Assembly: GCF_003583365.1 (NCBI RefSeq)
Contig: NZ_QXED01000006.1
Coordinates: 434,001 to 498,000, forward strand
DNA length: 64,000 nt
Reading direction: 5' to 3'
DNA from: Fibrisoma montanum
Lineage (GTDB): Bacteria > Bacteroidota > Bacteroidia > Cytophagales > Spirosomataceae
Shown: in pieces, positions 42,903 to 51,480 of the stretch
Layout of the letters: each line of letters begins with the position of its first letter
How positions within the stretch are numbered: the first letter of the stretch is position 1
Translations under genes and position numbers: made by a program
Notes under the pieces: model-generated
What the model was told of the DNA's origin: nothing
The model's database searches: none
Seen by the model: the letters and a program-made list of their open reading frames with translations, nothing else

Positions 42903-43952
42903 TCAGGCTACTTCCGTCAGCCGGTTTTCGCTGACCAGCGGCAGACTGACCACAAACCAGTCGGCCTGCTCCTCGATCTGAAGTTCGCCCTGGTTGAGAA
43001 GCTGGTACCGGCTCGCCAGATCGGTCAGTCCGGCCCGAACGGTATCGACGCGCAGGTTTTTGCGCTGGAGTGTATTGGCTACGCTCAGCCGCTGGTCCGC
43101 TGCGGACGCGATGCGAATCAGCAGTGGCTTATCGGGCAGAATTTTATTGTAACGCACCGCATTTTCGACCAGTACGTGCAGGGCCAGCGGAGGGACCAGC
43201 AGCAATTCATCCGCTGGTTTGACGGCTATTTCCAGCTCGATGCCATCGGCATAGCGGGTCCGGAGCAGGTGGCCAAACGACCGGATAAACGCCAGTTCAT
43301 CGCGGAGCGGCACCAGTTCGCGGTCGCTGGCCGTGAGCAGGTACCGAAAAACGGCCGTCAGTTCATCCAGAAAGGCATCGGCCCTGGCCGGACTTTCATT
43401 GATCAGCGACGAGAGCGAGTTCAGGCTGTTGAACAGAAAGTGCGGGTTGACCTGGTGCTGGAGCGAGGTGAGCTGGCGTTGCAGCGAGACTTTTTCCAGT
43501 GTATTGGCCTCAATTGTTTCGCGCTGCCACTGCTGCAGGATGTACCAGCCTTCATAAAGCGCGATGTAAAGAAAATGGTAGAATATCTGAACGCCAATGT
43601 TGCGGCTCAGTTCGACGGGGGTCGTGTAGGGCTCAAACGTTCCGCTGATCAGGAAGCGAATAACGTGGCGGATAAGCCAGGCGATGATCACCAACAGCGG
43701 AAAAACAGCCAGCAACCGCATCAGGCGCTGTCGGGTATTTTCCAGACCGGGGTGCTGACGCTGTAGGCGAAGCACCACCCAGCGAGCCAGATTCCAGCAG
43801 AAAATGCCGGCGGTTATGGCGATGAAGGCATTGGTCAGCAGTTGTTTTACCGGCAGATTGAGGTACAGTTCAAGCCGAAAAAATACGCTGACGAATACAT
43901 ACAGGCCAACCGGACCCAGCAGACGAAGTCGGGTATCATTCAACGGTGTCAT
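42903..43952 (-). CDS. LytS-type sensor histidine kinase (paralogue 1)
   Basis: A 349-residue membrane kinase with about four TM helices in the first 140 residues, followed by a coiled-coil linker and the His_kinase domain (QVNPHFLFNSLNSLSSLINE; phosphoacceptor His171). The HATPase part has the N box LHVLVENAVRYNK and VANTLQRKN. It lacks a periplasmic sensor domain, like other Bacteroidota LytS-type kinases that work with LytTR response regulators. No LytTR gene is adjacent. Its start overlaps the stop of paralogue 2 by four bases, so both come from one mRNA driven by the box at 45038-45045. Confidence 0.92.
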   Translation of the reverse strand: MTPLNDTRLRLLGPVGLYVFVSVFFRLELYLNLPVKQLLTNAFIAITAGIFCWNLARWVVLRLQRQHPGLENTRQRLMRLLAVFPLLVIIAWLIRHVIRFLISGTFEPYTTPVELSRNIGVQIFYHFLYIALYEGWYILQQWQRETIEANTLEKVSLQRQLTSLQHQVNPHFLFNSLNSLSSLINESPARADAFLDELTAVFRYLLTASDRELVPLRDELAFIRSFGHLLRTRYADGIELEIAVKPADELLLVPPLALHVLVENAVRYNKILPDKPLLIRIASAADQRLSVANTLQRKNLRVDTVRAGLTDLASRYQLLNQGELQIEEQADWFVVSLPLVSENRLTEVA

Positions 43953-44998
43953 AAAGCAGCCCGGGTTTCGACGCGGTTGGCCAGTAATGGGAGTGTCACC
44001 ACAAACCGGGTATCTTCTTCCCGGATGGCAATTTCACTCCCAACCAACAGACGATATTTAGTAGCGATGGAGTTCAGTCCCACCTTTGTCGAGTGCACGG
44101 CAATGCTCTTTCGCTGCAGGTTATTCGCTACGATCAGCGACTGCCCCTGGCTTATAATGTCAATTTTCAGCGGTCGGCGGGTCATCGTAACGTTGTGCTT
44201 GACGGCGTTTTCAACCAGCAGTTGCAGGGTTAAGGGCGGCATTCGGCAATCCAGGCAGGCGTCGTCTACACTGACCCGAAGTTCAATACCGGCCCCGTAG
44301 CGCGTTTTCAGCAATTGGAAATACGACTCAATAAAGGTCAGTTCGTTACCCAGCGTCGTCAGTTCCTGATCATTGGCCCGCAGCAGATACCGATACACCG
44401 TACTGATTTCATCCACAAACGCTTCGGCCTGCCGGGGATTATCGTGGATCAGCATCGACAACGAATTGAGGCAGTTGAATAGAAAATGCGGATTAATCTG
44501 CGTTTTGAGCGTATTGAGCTGGTATTTCAGTTTATCCTTCTTCAACCGCTCGTTCTGCTCATACGTCCTCCGCCAGGCCCACAGCAGGTAGTCGCCTTCA
44601 TAAATAACGAAGTAAATACAGTGGTAGAAGATCTGAATGCCAATGGCGTAGGTGTAGCTCGGTAAGGTTTGCGTAATCCGGACCGCGTCGTTGAAGGCGA
44701 CGTGCCCGAGCTGCCGAATCAGCCAGGCCACATTGACCAGCAGAGGCATCAGGAGCAGCATCCACATCAAACGCCGACGGGTATTATCCAGGCCGGGGAA
44801 TTGCCGCTGCAATCGAAGCACCACCCAACGGGCCAGATTCCAGCACAGATACCCCGCACTAAGCCCAATGAGATCCGACCGAAGCAATCGGTTGGCTGGT
44901 AGTTCAAGATACCAGTTCAGCCGGAAGAAAAGCGTCCCCATCAGGAACAGGATGAGGGGGCCAATGATGCGGAGCCTGGTATCGTTAAAGGCTTTCAA
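43949..44998 (-). CDS. LytS-type sensor histidine kinase (paralogue 2)
   Basis: Also 349 residues, it aligns without gaps to the downstream kinase, with about four TM helices, His171 in QINPHFLFNCLNSLSMLIH and the N box LQLLVENAVKHNV. It begins MKAFNDTRLRIIGP against MTPLNDTRLRLLGP of its partner, so a tandem duplication is clear. It is the first gene of the pair. The two may form heterodimers or sense related membrane signals, which is inference. No partner response regulator lies within 5 kb. Confidence 0.92.
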   Translation of the reverse strand: MKAFNDTRLRIIGPLILFLMGTLFFRLNWYLELPANRLLRSDLIGLSAGYLCWNLARWVVLRLQRQFPGLDNTRRRLMWMLLLMPLLVNVAWLIRQLGHVAFNDAVRITQTLPSYTYAIGIQIFYHCIYFVIYEGDYLLWAWRRTYEQNERLKKDKLKYQLNTLKTQINPHFLFNCLNSLSMLIHDNPRQAEAFVDEISTVYRYLLRANDQELTTLGNELTFIESYFQLLKTRYGAGIELRVSVDDACLDCRMPPLTLQLLVENAVKHNVTMTRRPLKIDIISQGQSLIVANNLQRKSIAVHSTKVGLNSIATKYRLLVGSEIAIREEDTRFVVTLPLLANRVETRAAL

Positions 44999-45037
44999 GG
45001 TTCATTCGGGCGGTATACGTACGCAAGATAACTATTT

Positions 45038-45045
45038 CAAAAATA
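45038..45045 (-). promoter_or_regulatory. -7 box (TATTTTTG) for the kinase pair
   Basis: On the minus strand, TATTTTTG is an exact TAnnTTTG match, 39 bases before the start of kinase 2. Confidence 0.55.
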
Positions 45046-45083
45046 GCATTTGCATTGATACACCCGCATGCGCTCCGCAACCC

Positions 45084-46583
45084 TTACCGTTTCCCTTTCG
45101 GCCGGAAGCCGGCGGGGTAGCGCGACCGCAGATCGTTCGAGGGTTCAATCCGGATTTCGACCCGCCGGTTGGATTGCAGCCCGGCCGAGGTCCGGTTACC
45201 CGCGATGGGTCGTAGTTCGCCGTAGTATTCCAGTGTTACGCGGCTGGGATCGGTCAGGCCGGCGCGAACCAGAAACCGTTTGGCCGCTTCAACCCGGCGC
45301 TTGGAAAGCTGCTGGTTGTAGGTATCGCCGGCCCGGGCGTCGGCGTGTCCGATCAGGATGATGCGGCAGTTCGGACGAGCGTTCAGGAGTTCGGCCACCT
45401 GCCGCAGGGCTTCCTGCGAAGCCGGCCGGATGATCGCCTTGTCGGTATCGAACTCAATGTTACTCAGCAACGTATCGCACTCGCTCTTCAGTTTCGAACG
45501 CATCAGCGACGACACCAGACTATCGAGGTTCATGGCTACGCCCCCACCCGACACGACGCTCCCCTCCGGCGTATCAGGCTGTTTGTCAAACAGATCGGCC
45601 ACCCCATCTTTGTCTGTATCCGTATACAGGCGGGGATCTACCGGATCGGGCATGTTGGCTCTGGCAATCGAGTCGGCATCGCTCAGCGTCGGATTGTAGG
45701 GCGGCTTAACCAGGTCGGCGGGGTCCGTCCAGCGCAGGTGATACGTACCCTGAGCCGCGTCGTAGGTGCCGTCACGCCCAGCTTTGGTCGCATTTCGGCC
45801 CAGTTTATACGTCAGAGTCACGGCCGTAAACCCCCACTTATCGAGGGGTGACGTACCTTTCTGAAACAGAAAAATATTGGCGGAATTATCGTTGTAGCCC
45901 GGTACGTCGCTCCCAACGGTCATGTCGAGCTTTTCGGTATTGACGTGGTTGTAGGTATAGTCAAGTCCCAGATCAAAGCGGGGGGTCAGTTCGTAATGCA
46001 GGTTGAAACCAACGGGGATTACCAGTTCGCGGGTGAACGTCGTACCGGACCCTTCCCAGCGGCCTGCCGTTCGTGAGCTGTAATCCAGCCGGTCGTTGCT
46101 GTAGCGGATAAGCCGTCCGTCAGCCAGGCTGTAAACGTCCGTGTAAAACCACATCATACCCGCTCCGGCGTGCAGGTCGGCCTTCCAGCGACGCAGCCTC
46201 CGGCTGCCCAGCAGCAGTGATTTCAGGTTGACCGTCCCGTTCAGCGTTCCCTGAATGAACAGGGGCGTCCGGAAATAGGCATTATATACCTCGTTTTTTG
46301 AACCGCTGAGCTGACCAATGGTAGCGTTTACGTAAGCGCCAAAGAGGTGCGATACCTGTTTATTCAGCGACAGCCCGAGCCCCCCGGTGATCAGTTCTTC
46401 GCGTCCCAGCTTGAATGGACTGCGGTATTGCCGGAGGTCGCCGTAGAATTGCGTTACGCCCGGCGCCAGGGTTACAGACCAGGTATTGAGTTTGTATTCG
46501 CCTTCGTAGGGTCGGTTCTGCGCCCGGGCAAAGGGAACAATCAGCAGGAAAAGCAAACAAACGTTGAGATAACTCTTTCGCAT
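45084..46583 (-). CDS. OmpA-family outer-membrane protein with TSP3-like and OmpA C-terminal domains
   Basis: About 499 residues from the ATG at 46583, which begins a signal peptide (MRKSYLNVCLLFLLIVPFARAQ). The longer frame to 46703 has no fitting N-terminus. Residues about 25-280 are a beta-barrel (alternating YGDLRQYRS..., LTYKLG). A short calcium-type segment DTDKDGVADLFDKQPDTPEG follows. The C-terminal OmpA domain (about 380-485: IILIGHADARAGDTYNQQLSKRRVEAAKRFL, NRRVEIRIEP) binds peptidoglycan. It anchors the outer membrane to the wall, as usual for the family. The stop lies 85 bases from the kinase 2 start. Confidence 0.9.
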   Translation of the reverse strand: MRKSYLNVCLLFLLIVPFARAQNRPYEGEYKLNTWSVTLAPGVTQFYGDLRQYRSPFKLGREELITGGLGLSLNKQVSHLFGAYVNATIGQLSGSKNEVYNAYFRTPLFIQGTLNGTVNLKSLLLGSRRLRRWKADLHAGAGMMWFYTDVYSLADGRLIRYSNDRLDYSSRTAGRWEGSGTTFTRELVIPVGFNLHYELTPRFDLGLDYTYNHVNTEKLDMTVGSDVPGYNDNSANIFLFQKGTSPLDKWGFTAVTLTYKLGRNATKAGRDGTYDAAQGTYHLRWTDPADLVKPPYNPTLSDADSIARANMPDPVDPRLYTDTDKDGVADLFDKQPDTPEGSVVSGGGVAMNLDSLVSSLMRSKLKSECDTLLSNIEFDTDKAIIRPASQEALRQVAELLNARPNCRIILIGHADARAGDTYNQQLSKRRVEAAKRFLVRAGLTDPSRVTLEYYGELRPIAGNRTSAGLQSNRRVEIRIEPSNDLRSRYPAGFRPKGKR

Positions 46584-46710
46584 AAACCTCCAGGTTTGGT
46601 TCAAAGTATACGGGTAAGTACGTTGGAAACTGCAAACAGACCACACGCTACCGCAACACCACGAACGTCGAACTACAAACGCCAACCTACGAACTACATC
46701 CAAAAAAAAC

Positions 46711-47219
46711 CTCGACGGTACAAGCCTGTAAGCCGGATTCTGTCACCGGGCAGCTGGCTGTCCGGCGTCTTATCATTTATCTGGGATGATCGTCACCGAT
46801 CACCTCGTTCGACCTACCCGCGTCGGCATCCGGTTAAACCGGAACGGAGACGAGCAGCCTCGCATCCGACGCCTATTTGGTCTTTCAGCCCATAAGGTTT
46901 GTCCTGCCCCGCCGGTCGCCCGCCGGGCGGTGGGCTCTTACCCCACCATTTCACCCTTACCGGATCAATGAATGATTGAATGACTGACTAATTGAATGCA
47001 CTCATTAAAAGCACGAGCTAATTCAATCATTCATCGAATCAATCATTCACTCATTGATAACCGGCGGTATATTTTCTGTGACACTGGCTGTCGAATCCCC
47101 GTCGCCAGGAATCCGCCTTCCCGTTAGGAAGTATGGTGCTCTACGCTGTCCGGACTTTCCTCACCCGACCCAATCCAGGGGACTGGCCGGGCGCGATAAG
47201 ATGGCTTGTACCGCTGAGG
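46711..47219 (-). ncRNA. rnpB: RNase P RNA (type A)
   Basis: This is the catalytic RNA that trims tRNA 5' ends. On the minus strand, P1 is formed by CGGTACAAGCC (47203-47213) and GGCTTGTACCG (46716-46726), a perfect 11-bp match. GGAAAGTCCGGACAGCGTAG (CR-IV/P4 region) is present. ACAGAAAnnATACCGCC and GGTAAGGGTGAAA are the conserved P10/P11 strands, and AATCCGGCTTACAGGCTTGT is the 3' end. The P12 loop between ATACCGCC and GGTAAGGGTG is enlarged to about 100 nt by imperfect ATGAATGATTGA repeats. The -7 box at 47226-47233 places the start near 47219. Ends are estimates within about 5 nt. Confidence 0.95.
46966..47066 (-). repeat. expanded P12 helix of RNase P RNA made of ATGAATGATTGA-type repeats
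   Basis: Both arms of the P12 hairpin consist of imperfect repeats (for example CAATGAATGATTGAATGACTG and its partial complement near 47020-47060) that fold onto each other. The AT-rich stretch contrasts with the rest of the gene. Confidence 0.75.
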
Positions 47220-47225
47220 CAGGCG

Positions 47226-47233
47226 CAAAGGTA
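47226..47233 (-). promoter_or_regulatory. -7 box (TACCTTTG) for rnpB
   Basis: On the minus strand TACCTTTG is an exact TAnnTTTG match about 7 bases before the predicted 5' end of RNase P RNA, the right spacing for a transcription start. Confidence 0.7.
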
Positions 47234-47242
47234 CGCATAGTA

Positions 47243-48745
47243 TCATTGCAACCCATCTACTTTAACGTCCAGCCGACCGCGGGCGTTCACGACGGCCAGC
47301 AGGGCGGTTGGTGTCAGATACACCTGATCCGGTCGGATTTCGTCGATCTGACCGTTGAGTATAACCCCCCGGGCGATTTGATTGTTTTTAAGCCGCTCCT
47401 GCACCATCCGCTGGAGTTCGGTCAGCTGAGAGCCGACCGGAATGGTTAACTGCTTCTCCATCATACGGGCAAAGGTGCCCTGCAGCAGCCAGTTGGCCGT
47501 TCGCTGGAGCCAGCTTTTTGTATCCAGATCGTAGGTAATGTCCTTCAGCGAAATCGTCTGCGACTGGGCATCGTAGTACGGCCGCCCCTTCAGGTAGATA
47601 TCGCCGGTGATGCTGCCGGCCAGGCCGGCTTTGATGATCAGGTTTTCGTTCTGGCCGTAAAGGTCGATGCCGGTGATCCGCACGGTATAGCGCCCATCGC
47701 TGAACGAATAGCTCTTCCCCACAAACTCCTGGGCCGCCAGCCGGGCCGCTTCCTGGTAGGGGGCTTCGCTGACCAGACCGATCCGGAAGTCGTCTTTTAC
47801 CTGCGGCACCACCACCAGGTCGGGCAACGTAACGGCGGGCCGTACGTCGGGTTTCGCACCGGTCGTAGTGAGGGTATACCCCTCAATGCCGATGGTGGTC
47901 CGCACGTACCGGTTCTCAAACCGAAGGGGCGTAATCAGCACCCGTTTGGGCACCACCATCAGGTACGTCCGGTATTTTTCCGACAGCAGATACGGTTCCC
48001 GCAACGTATTCCAGGCTTTCAGAACGGGGGTCCGCAGGTCTACGTTTTTGCGGATTTCCTTATCCAGAGCCGCCGTGACGGTCCCCATATTTTTGTCGAT
48101 CATCCGGCTCACCAGCGACGTAATGGGAATATCCAGCCCAACCACACTTACCGTCGGTTTGCGCACCCAGCCGTAGCCGTCGGCTCGCGTCTGGGTATGC
48201 ACCGACCAGTCGGGGTCGAGGTCAAATCTGGTCAGAAACCGCAGATCAATGTCAAATTCGGTATCCCGAAAGGTGGTCATTCCCAGCACCGAGACCCCGG
48301 CTTTCACCCAGATGCGGAGCGGCACCGTAAAGTGAAACAGGCTATCCTCCACCGATTCGCCACCGGCCATGACCAGAATGGTGCCGCGTTTCCAGACCTT
48401 GATCATGTACTTGTCCTTACTGGCCGGGTCGTTCAGGGTGTTGGCTTCATAAAGCTGACCGCTGACTTGCGCGTTGATCTGCCGCTCCACGTCGGCGAGG
48501 GCGATGGCCACCGGAACGTTGACGGTCGATACCAGTTGTTCGTTACGAACCTCCATTTTCGTAGTTGTGTAAGACGCTTTGGGCGCTTTCGGATGAACCT
48601 GTTTGCCCGACTGGCAGCCTGCCAGCCACACTACCAACAGGCAACAATACACAGATACCCCGGCCACCGTAGTCCATACTCTGTTCAACCATTCGCCCCT
48701 TCCTACAAGTGACCCTCGTCTACCCGGGCCACGCGCCTTATTCAT
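47243..48745 (-). CDS. DUF4403 family lipoprotein
   Basis: About 500 residues from the ATG at 48745 (MNKARGPGRR), with signal and lipobox (VWLAGC; Cys in AGCQSGK). Family motifs include STVNVPVAIALADVERQINAQVSG and the central beta-rich repeats (GLVSEAPYQEAARLAAQEFVGKSYSF; KAGLAGSITGDIYLKGRPYYD). DUF4403 proteins resemble the lipid-binding BPI/TULIP fold, but no function is established. The longer frame to 48931 reads into the upstream Smr gene. The start lies 22 bases after the Smr stop, so they are co-transcribed. Confidence 0.85.
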   Translation of the reverse strand: MNKARGPGRRGSLVGRGEWLNRVWTTVAGVSVYCCLLVVWLAGCQSGKQVHPKAPKASYTTTKMEVRNEQLVSTVNVPVAIALADVERQINAQVSGQLYEANTLNDPASKDKYMIKVWKRGTILVMAGGESVEDSLFHFTVPLRIWVKAGVSVLGMTTFRDTEFDIDLRFLTRFDLDPDWSVHTQTRADGYGWVRKPTVSVVGLDIPITSLVSRMIDKNMGTVTAALDKEIRKNVDLRTPVLKAWNTLREPYLLSEKYRTYLMVVPKRVLITPLRFENRYVRTTIGIEGYTLTTTGAKPDVRPAVTLPDLVVVPQVKDDFRIGLVSEAPYQEAARLAAQEFVGKSYSFSDGRYTVRITGIDLYGQNENLIIKAGLAGSITGDIYLKGRPYYDAQSQTISLKDITYDLDTKSWLQRTANWLLQGTFARMMEKQLTIPVGSQLTELQRMVQERLKNNQIARGVILNGQIDEIRPDQVYLTPTALLAVVNARGRLDVKVDGLQ

Positions 48746-48767
48746 CTGTTTTAGTGGTGTCCTGCTG

Positions 48768-49787
48768 TTATTTGATCGTAACTTTTGTGGCTCCATAGCC
48801 AAACTTCTGTTTCTGGGCATCTTCAAAAAACCGTACGTTGGGGTGCTGCCCCAGCCGCCGGTGTAGTTCGGTTCGCAGGGCTCCGCTCCCCACGCCATGA
48901 ATAAACGTAATCTCGCCCATGCCGCTGGCAATGGCGTTTTCTAGTGTTTTCTCAAACGTCTGCAGCTGCAGTTCCAGCAGCTCGGCGGGCGACCGGCGGC
49001 CGGGTCCCTGTGGCAGCAACGCTTCGACGTGCAGATCCACCACCGACGACGGTCGTTCGACGGCCAGGCTACCCGCATCGGATTTAGGTTTCAGCATCTC
49101 CTGTTTCAGCGCTTCGGGCTGGATGGCTGCGGGCGAGGGCGCCGGTCGGGTTGCGCTCGTCGGCGACGGATTCGCTTCATCGGCATCCAGCTGGAACACA
49201 TGCCCCGGCTGGTTCAGTACCGGTACCGTCGCCTTGTTGTTGAAAAACGTAGCGGCCCGGCATTTGAGTCGCTTCACCAGCGGGGGGCGCAGACTCGTCC
49301 GGCCCGGGCGGAACCAGAGCGCCTGTAACACAAACGTCGGCCAGGTATCAAATTTGGCGTGCACGTACAGGTCGTTCAGTTTTAGCTGCGATTTGGGTTT
49401 CAGGCTACCGCTCTGCAAACCGTTGAACTGCACCCCACCGCTCGGCGCGGCCGCTTCTTCCCCAACTACGTAGGCCAGTTCCCAGTCGGTGTTGTTGACC
49501 ACGTGTAGGGCATACTCGCGGTCATTCTGGGGCACGAACGCGAAATAAACCCCCTGATTGGACACAATGGTCGAAGCCGCCGGCTGCCGGGGCATTATGG
49601 GCTGCTGGGTCGGCGATTTCACCAGCCGTTCGGCTTCGAGGGGCGATACCACGACCAGTTCCGAGCGCATGACCGGTATTCGAAACCCATCCTCAATTTC
49701 TATTTCAACCTGATTGCCGGACAGAAAGCGCGTTATAACGCCCTGTTCTTTAGCCCGCAGCATTCGTACTTTGTCGCCGATGTTCAT
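48768..49787 (-). CDS. Smr-domain protein with DUF2027 N-terminus (MutS2-related)
   Basis: A 339-residue protein. The N-terminal DUF2027 region (NIGDKVRMLRAKEQGVITRFLSGNQVEIEIEDGFRIPVMRSELVVV) is a beta-barrel-like module. The C-terminal Smr domain (about 255-339: VDLHVEALLP, ITFIHGVGSGALRTELHRRL, VRFFEDAQKQKFGYGATKVTIK) binds or cuts branched DNA or RNA in related proteins. There is no MutS ATPase. The Met used is residue 3 of the longest frame (MNIGDKV). It is the first of a two-gene unit with DUF4403. Molecular role in Bacteroidota is unproved. Confidence 0.9.
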   Translation of the reverse strand: MNIGDKVRMLRAKEQGVITRFLSGNQVEIEIEDGFRIPVMRSELVVVSPLEAERLVKSPTQQPIMPRQPAASTIVSNQGVYFAFVPQNDREYALHVVNNTDWELAYVVGEEAAAPSGGVQFNGLQSGSLKPKSQLKLNDLYVHAKFDTWPTFVLQALWFRPGRTSLRPPLVKRLKCRAATFFNNKATVPVLNQPGHVFQLDADEANPSPTSATRPAPSPAAIQPEALKQEMLKPKSDAGSLAVERPSSVVDLHVEALLPQGPGRRSPAELLELQLQTFEKTLENAIASGMGEITFIHGVGSGALRTELHRRLGQHPNVRFFEDAQKQKFGYGATKVTIK

Positions 49788-49893
49788 AAGCAATGGAAAG
49801 GGTATGATTTGCCGCCCGTTAACGCGGATTACGCAGATTGATTTATGGCTACCAGACGAGCCTTTGCGTACGCTGTGTTATCGGCGGCAACTC

Positions 49894-50793
49894 TTAAAAA
49901 TACAACGGATGAAATTTGACGCCTTTACGGCTCAACTCCAAGGCAGGGGCCGGAATTTTTACGCTGTTGGCTAAAAACAGCAACGTCCGCACCAGTTTCC
50001 GGTTCGACCGGATGCGGGCAAAATCGACATCCAGCGACAGAAAATACTGCCGGTACGGTACGTAGCCCCGTTCGACACTGCTGCTGGGGTAAGCGGCCAC
50101 CATGTTTTCAACACCGTAGCCGACCGCTATGTTCAGCCAGCGCGGAAAACGGGATTCGTCCCGGCGGGGCAGGAACGACGCTACGTTGGCCGAGAACCAG
50201 TACGTCTGCCCGTTGTAATCCTTGAGCCATTCTTCGCTCAATCCCTTGCCAAGCAGGTTCGGCCGCACGGCAGCGTAGCGGGTCTGGTGAAACGAGAATT
50301 TAGGCAGAATCCGCTCCTCGCCCCACACCGCAAACTGACCGGCATACAACGCCGACCCGAGCGTATTGGCCACGATGTCGCCGACTGAAAAGCCGTAGCC
50401 GGGCGCGAAGCCGTCGAGGATTTCGATGGGTGTCTGGAAGATAAAACCGGTCAGGGCACCGTACCAGGCTGCTTTCCGGGGCGATTGACCCGCCCAGCGG
50501 TACCCCTGCGCCGACATCCGGGCGATGTGGTAGGCCGTGTAGACGTGCCCGATCTTGTCGATCTGTTTCCATTCGCCGACATCGTCGAAAAACTTGAAAC
50601 GGGTCAGCGGATCGGTGTACCAGGCCGTGCTCAGGCCGTAGAGCGACCCTGCATACAACACCGATTCGCCGATGAGCAGTGTCCGCATCCGGGCTTTATA
50701 ATCAGGCTGCCGGGCCGTCGAATCCTGCGCCAGAAGGGACTGGGGAGTTCCCCCTAAAAAGACGAAGCCGAACACCAGCCAAAGCGTTTTCAT
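49894..50793 (-). CDS. DUF2279 (YfiM-like) exported protein
   Basis: About 299 residues from ATG 50793 (MKTLWLVFGFVFLGGTPQSLLAQ, signal peptide). YfiM-type features: TAYHIARMSAQGYRWAGQSPRKAAWYGALTGFIFQTPIEILDGFAPGYGFSVGDIVANTLGSALYAGQF. This resembles the DUF2279 family of predicted outer-membrane lipoproteins. A lipobox is not present. Role unknown. An upstream Met (50817) is also possible. The spacer to the Smr gene on the 3' side (107 bases) has nothing recognisable. Confidence 0.85.
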   Translation of the reverse strand: MKTLWLVFGFVFLGGTPQSLLAQDSTARQPDYKARMRTLLIGESVLYAGSLYGLSTAWYTDPLTRFKFFDDVGEWKQIDKIGHVYTAYHIARMSAQGYRWAGQSPRKAAWYGALTGFIFQTPIEILDGFAPGYGFSVGDIVANTLGSALYAGQFAVWGEERILPKFSFHQTRYAAVRPNLLGKGLSEEWLKDYNGQTYWFSANVASFLPRRDESRFPRWLNIAVGYGVENMVAAYPSSSVERGYVPYRQYFLSLDVDFARIRSNRKLVRTLLFLANSVKIPAPALELSRKGVKFHPLYF

Positions 50794-50975
50794 ACCCACT
50801 TTTCTAAACCGTATCAATAGCCGACCAGTGATTCCTGGTTGTCAGGCGGCTTTGCATTCACCGACAAACTTCGGCAAACAAACCCTTCGTTCGAACCATC
50901 GACCGTAACTTAATAAGAATTAAAACCCTTGACCGACCCAGTTGATTACGGTTAAACACGTTATGAACTCAACTT

Positions 50976-51398
50976 ATGTGGATTGTTTTCGCGTTGCTGG
51001 CAGCCCTGGCAACCGCTATCGTCATTACGCTTTCCAAAGCAGGGATTAAGAACGTCGATTCGAGCCTGGCCTTTGCCATCCAATCCGTTCTGATTCTGCT
51101 TGTCTCGTGGGGTGTGGTCCTGTTTCAGGGCAATTTGCCGGATGTGACCAAAATTGAACGACGTGCCTGGCTCTATTTGCTCGTGGCCGGTGTTATTACG
51201 TGTGTATCCTCCCTGCTTTCGTTCCGGGCGCTGAAGCTGGGCAATGCCTCCCAGGTGTCGTCGCTGGACAAGGTGTCTCTGGTATTTGCCATTATTCTGG
51301 CCGTTGTTTTTCTGAAAGAGAAAGTCAACTGGCAGGTTATCGCAGGCGCTTCCCTGATGGCTATTGGAGCCGTTCTGATCGCCATGGCCCGGCAGTAA
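50976..51398 (+). CDS. EamA-family transporter-like membrane protein (half-size)
   Basis: A 140-residue protein with about four or five TM helices: MWIVFALLAALATAIVITLSKAG, SLAFAIQSVLILLVSWGVVLF, LYLLVAGVITCVSSLLSFRAL and VSLVFAIILAVVFLKEKVNWQVIAGASLMAIGAVLIAM. It is one EamA repeat instead of the usual two, so it probably works as a dimer, like small multidrug transporters. The ALKLGNASQVSSLDKVSLVF segment is the family signature. Function (metabolite or drug export) is unknown. It is upstream of the helicase gene, which has its own promoter. Confidence 0.88.
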   Translation: MWIVFALLAALATAIVITLSKAGIKNVDSSLAFAIQSVLILLVSWGVVLFQGNLPDVTKIERRAWLYLLVAGVITCVSSLLSFRALKLGNASQVSSLDKVSLVFAIILAVVFLKEKVNWQVIAGASLMAIGAVLIAMARQ

Positions 51399-51450
51399 GG
51401 CCCTTCGTTACGAGCGCATCGAATGGGTAGGTACACGGCCTATAAAACCG

Positions 51451-51458
51451 TACCTTTG
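51451..51458 (+). promoter_or_regulatory. -7 box (TACCTTTG) for the helicase
   Basis: An exact TAnnTTTG match 22 bases before the ATG at 51481. Confidence 0.65.
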
Positions 51459-51480
51459 TCTTGTTTAGTATCATTACCTC

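Noticed and set aside
46711-47219. Short coding frames in the rnpB region
   Set aside because: The conserved RNase P RNA strands and the perfect P1 pairing explain the region.
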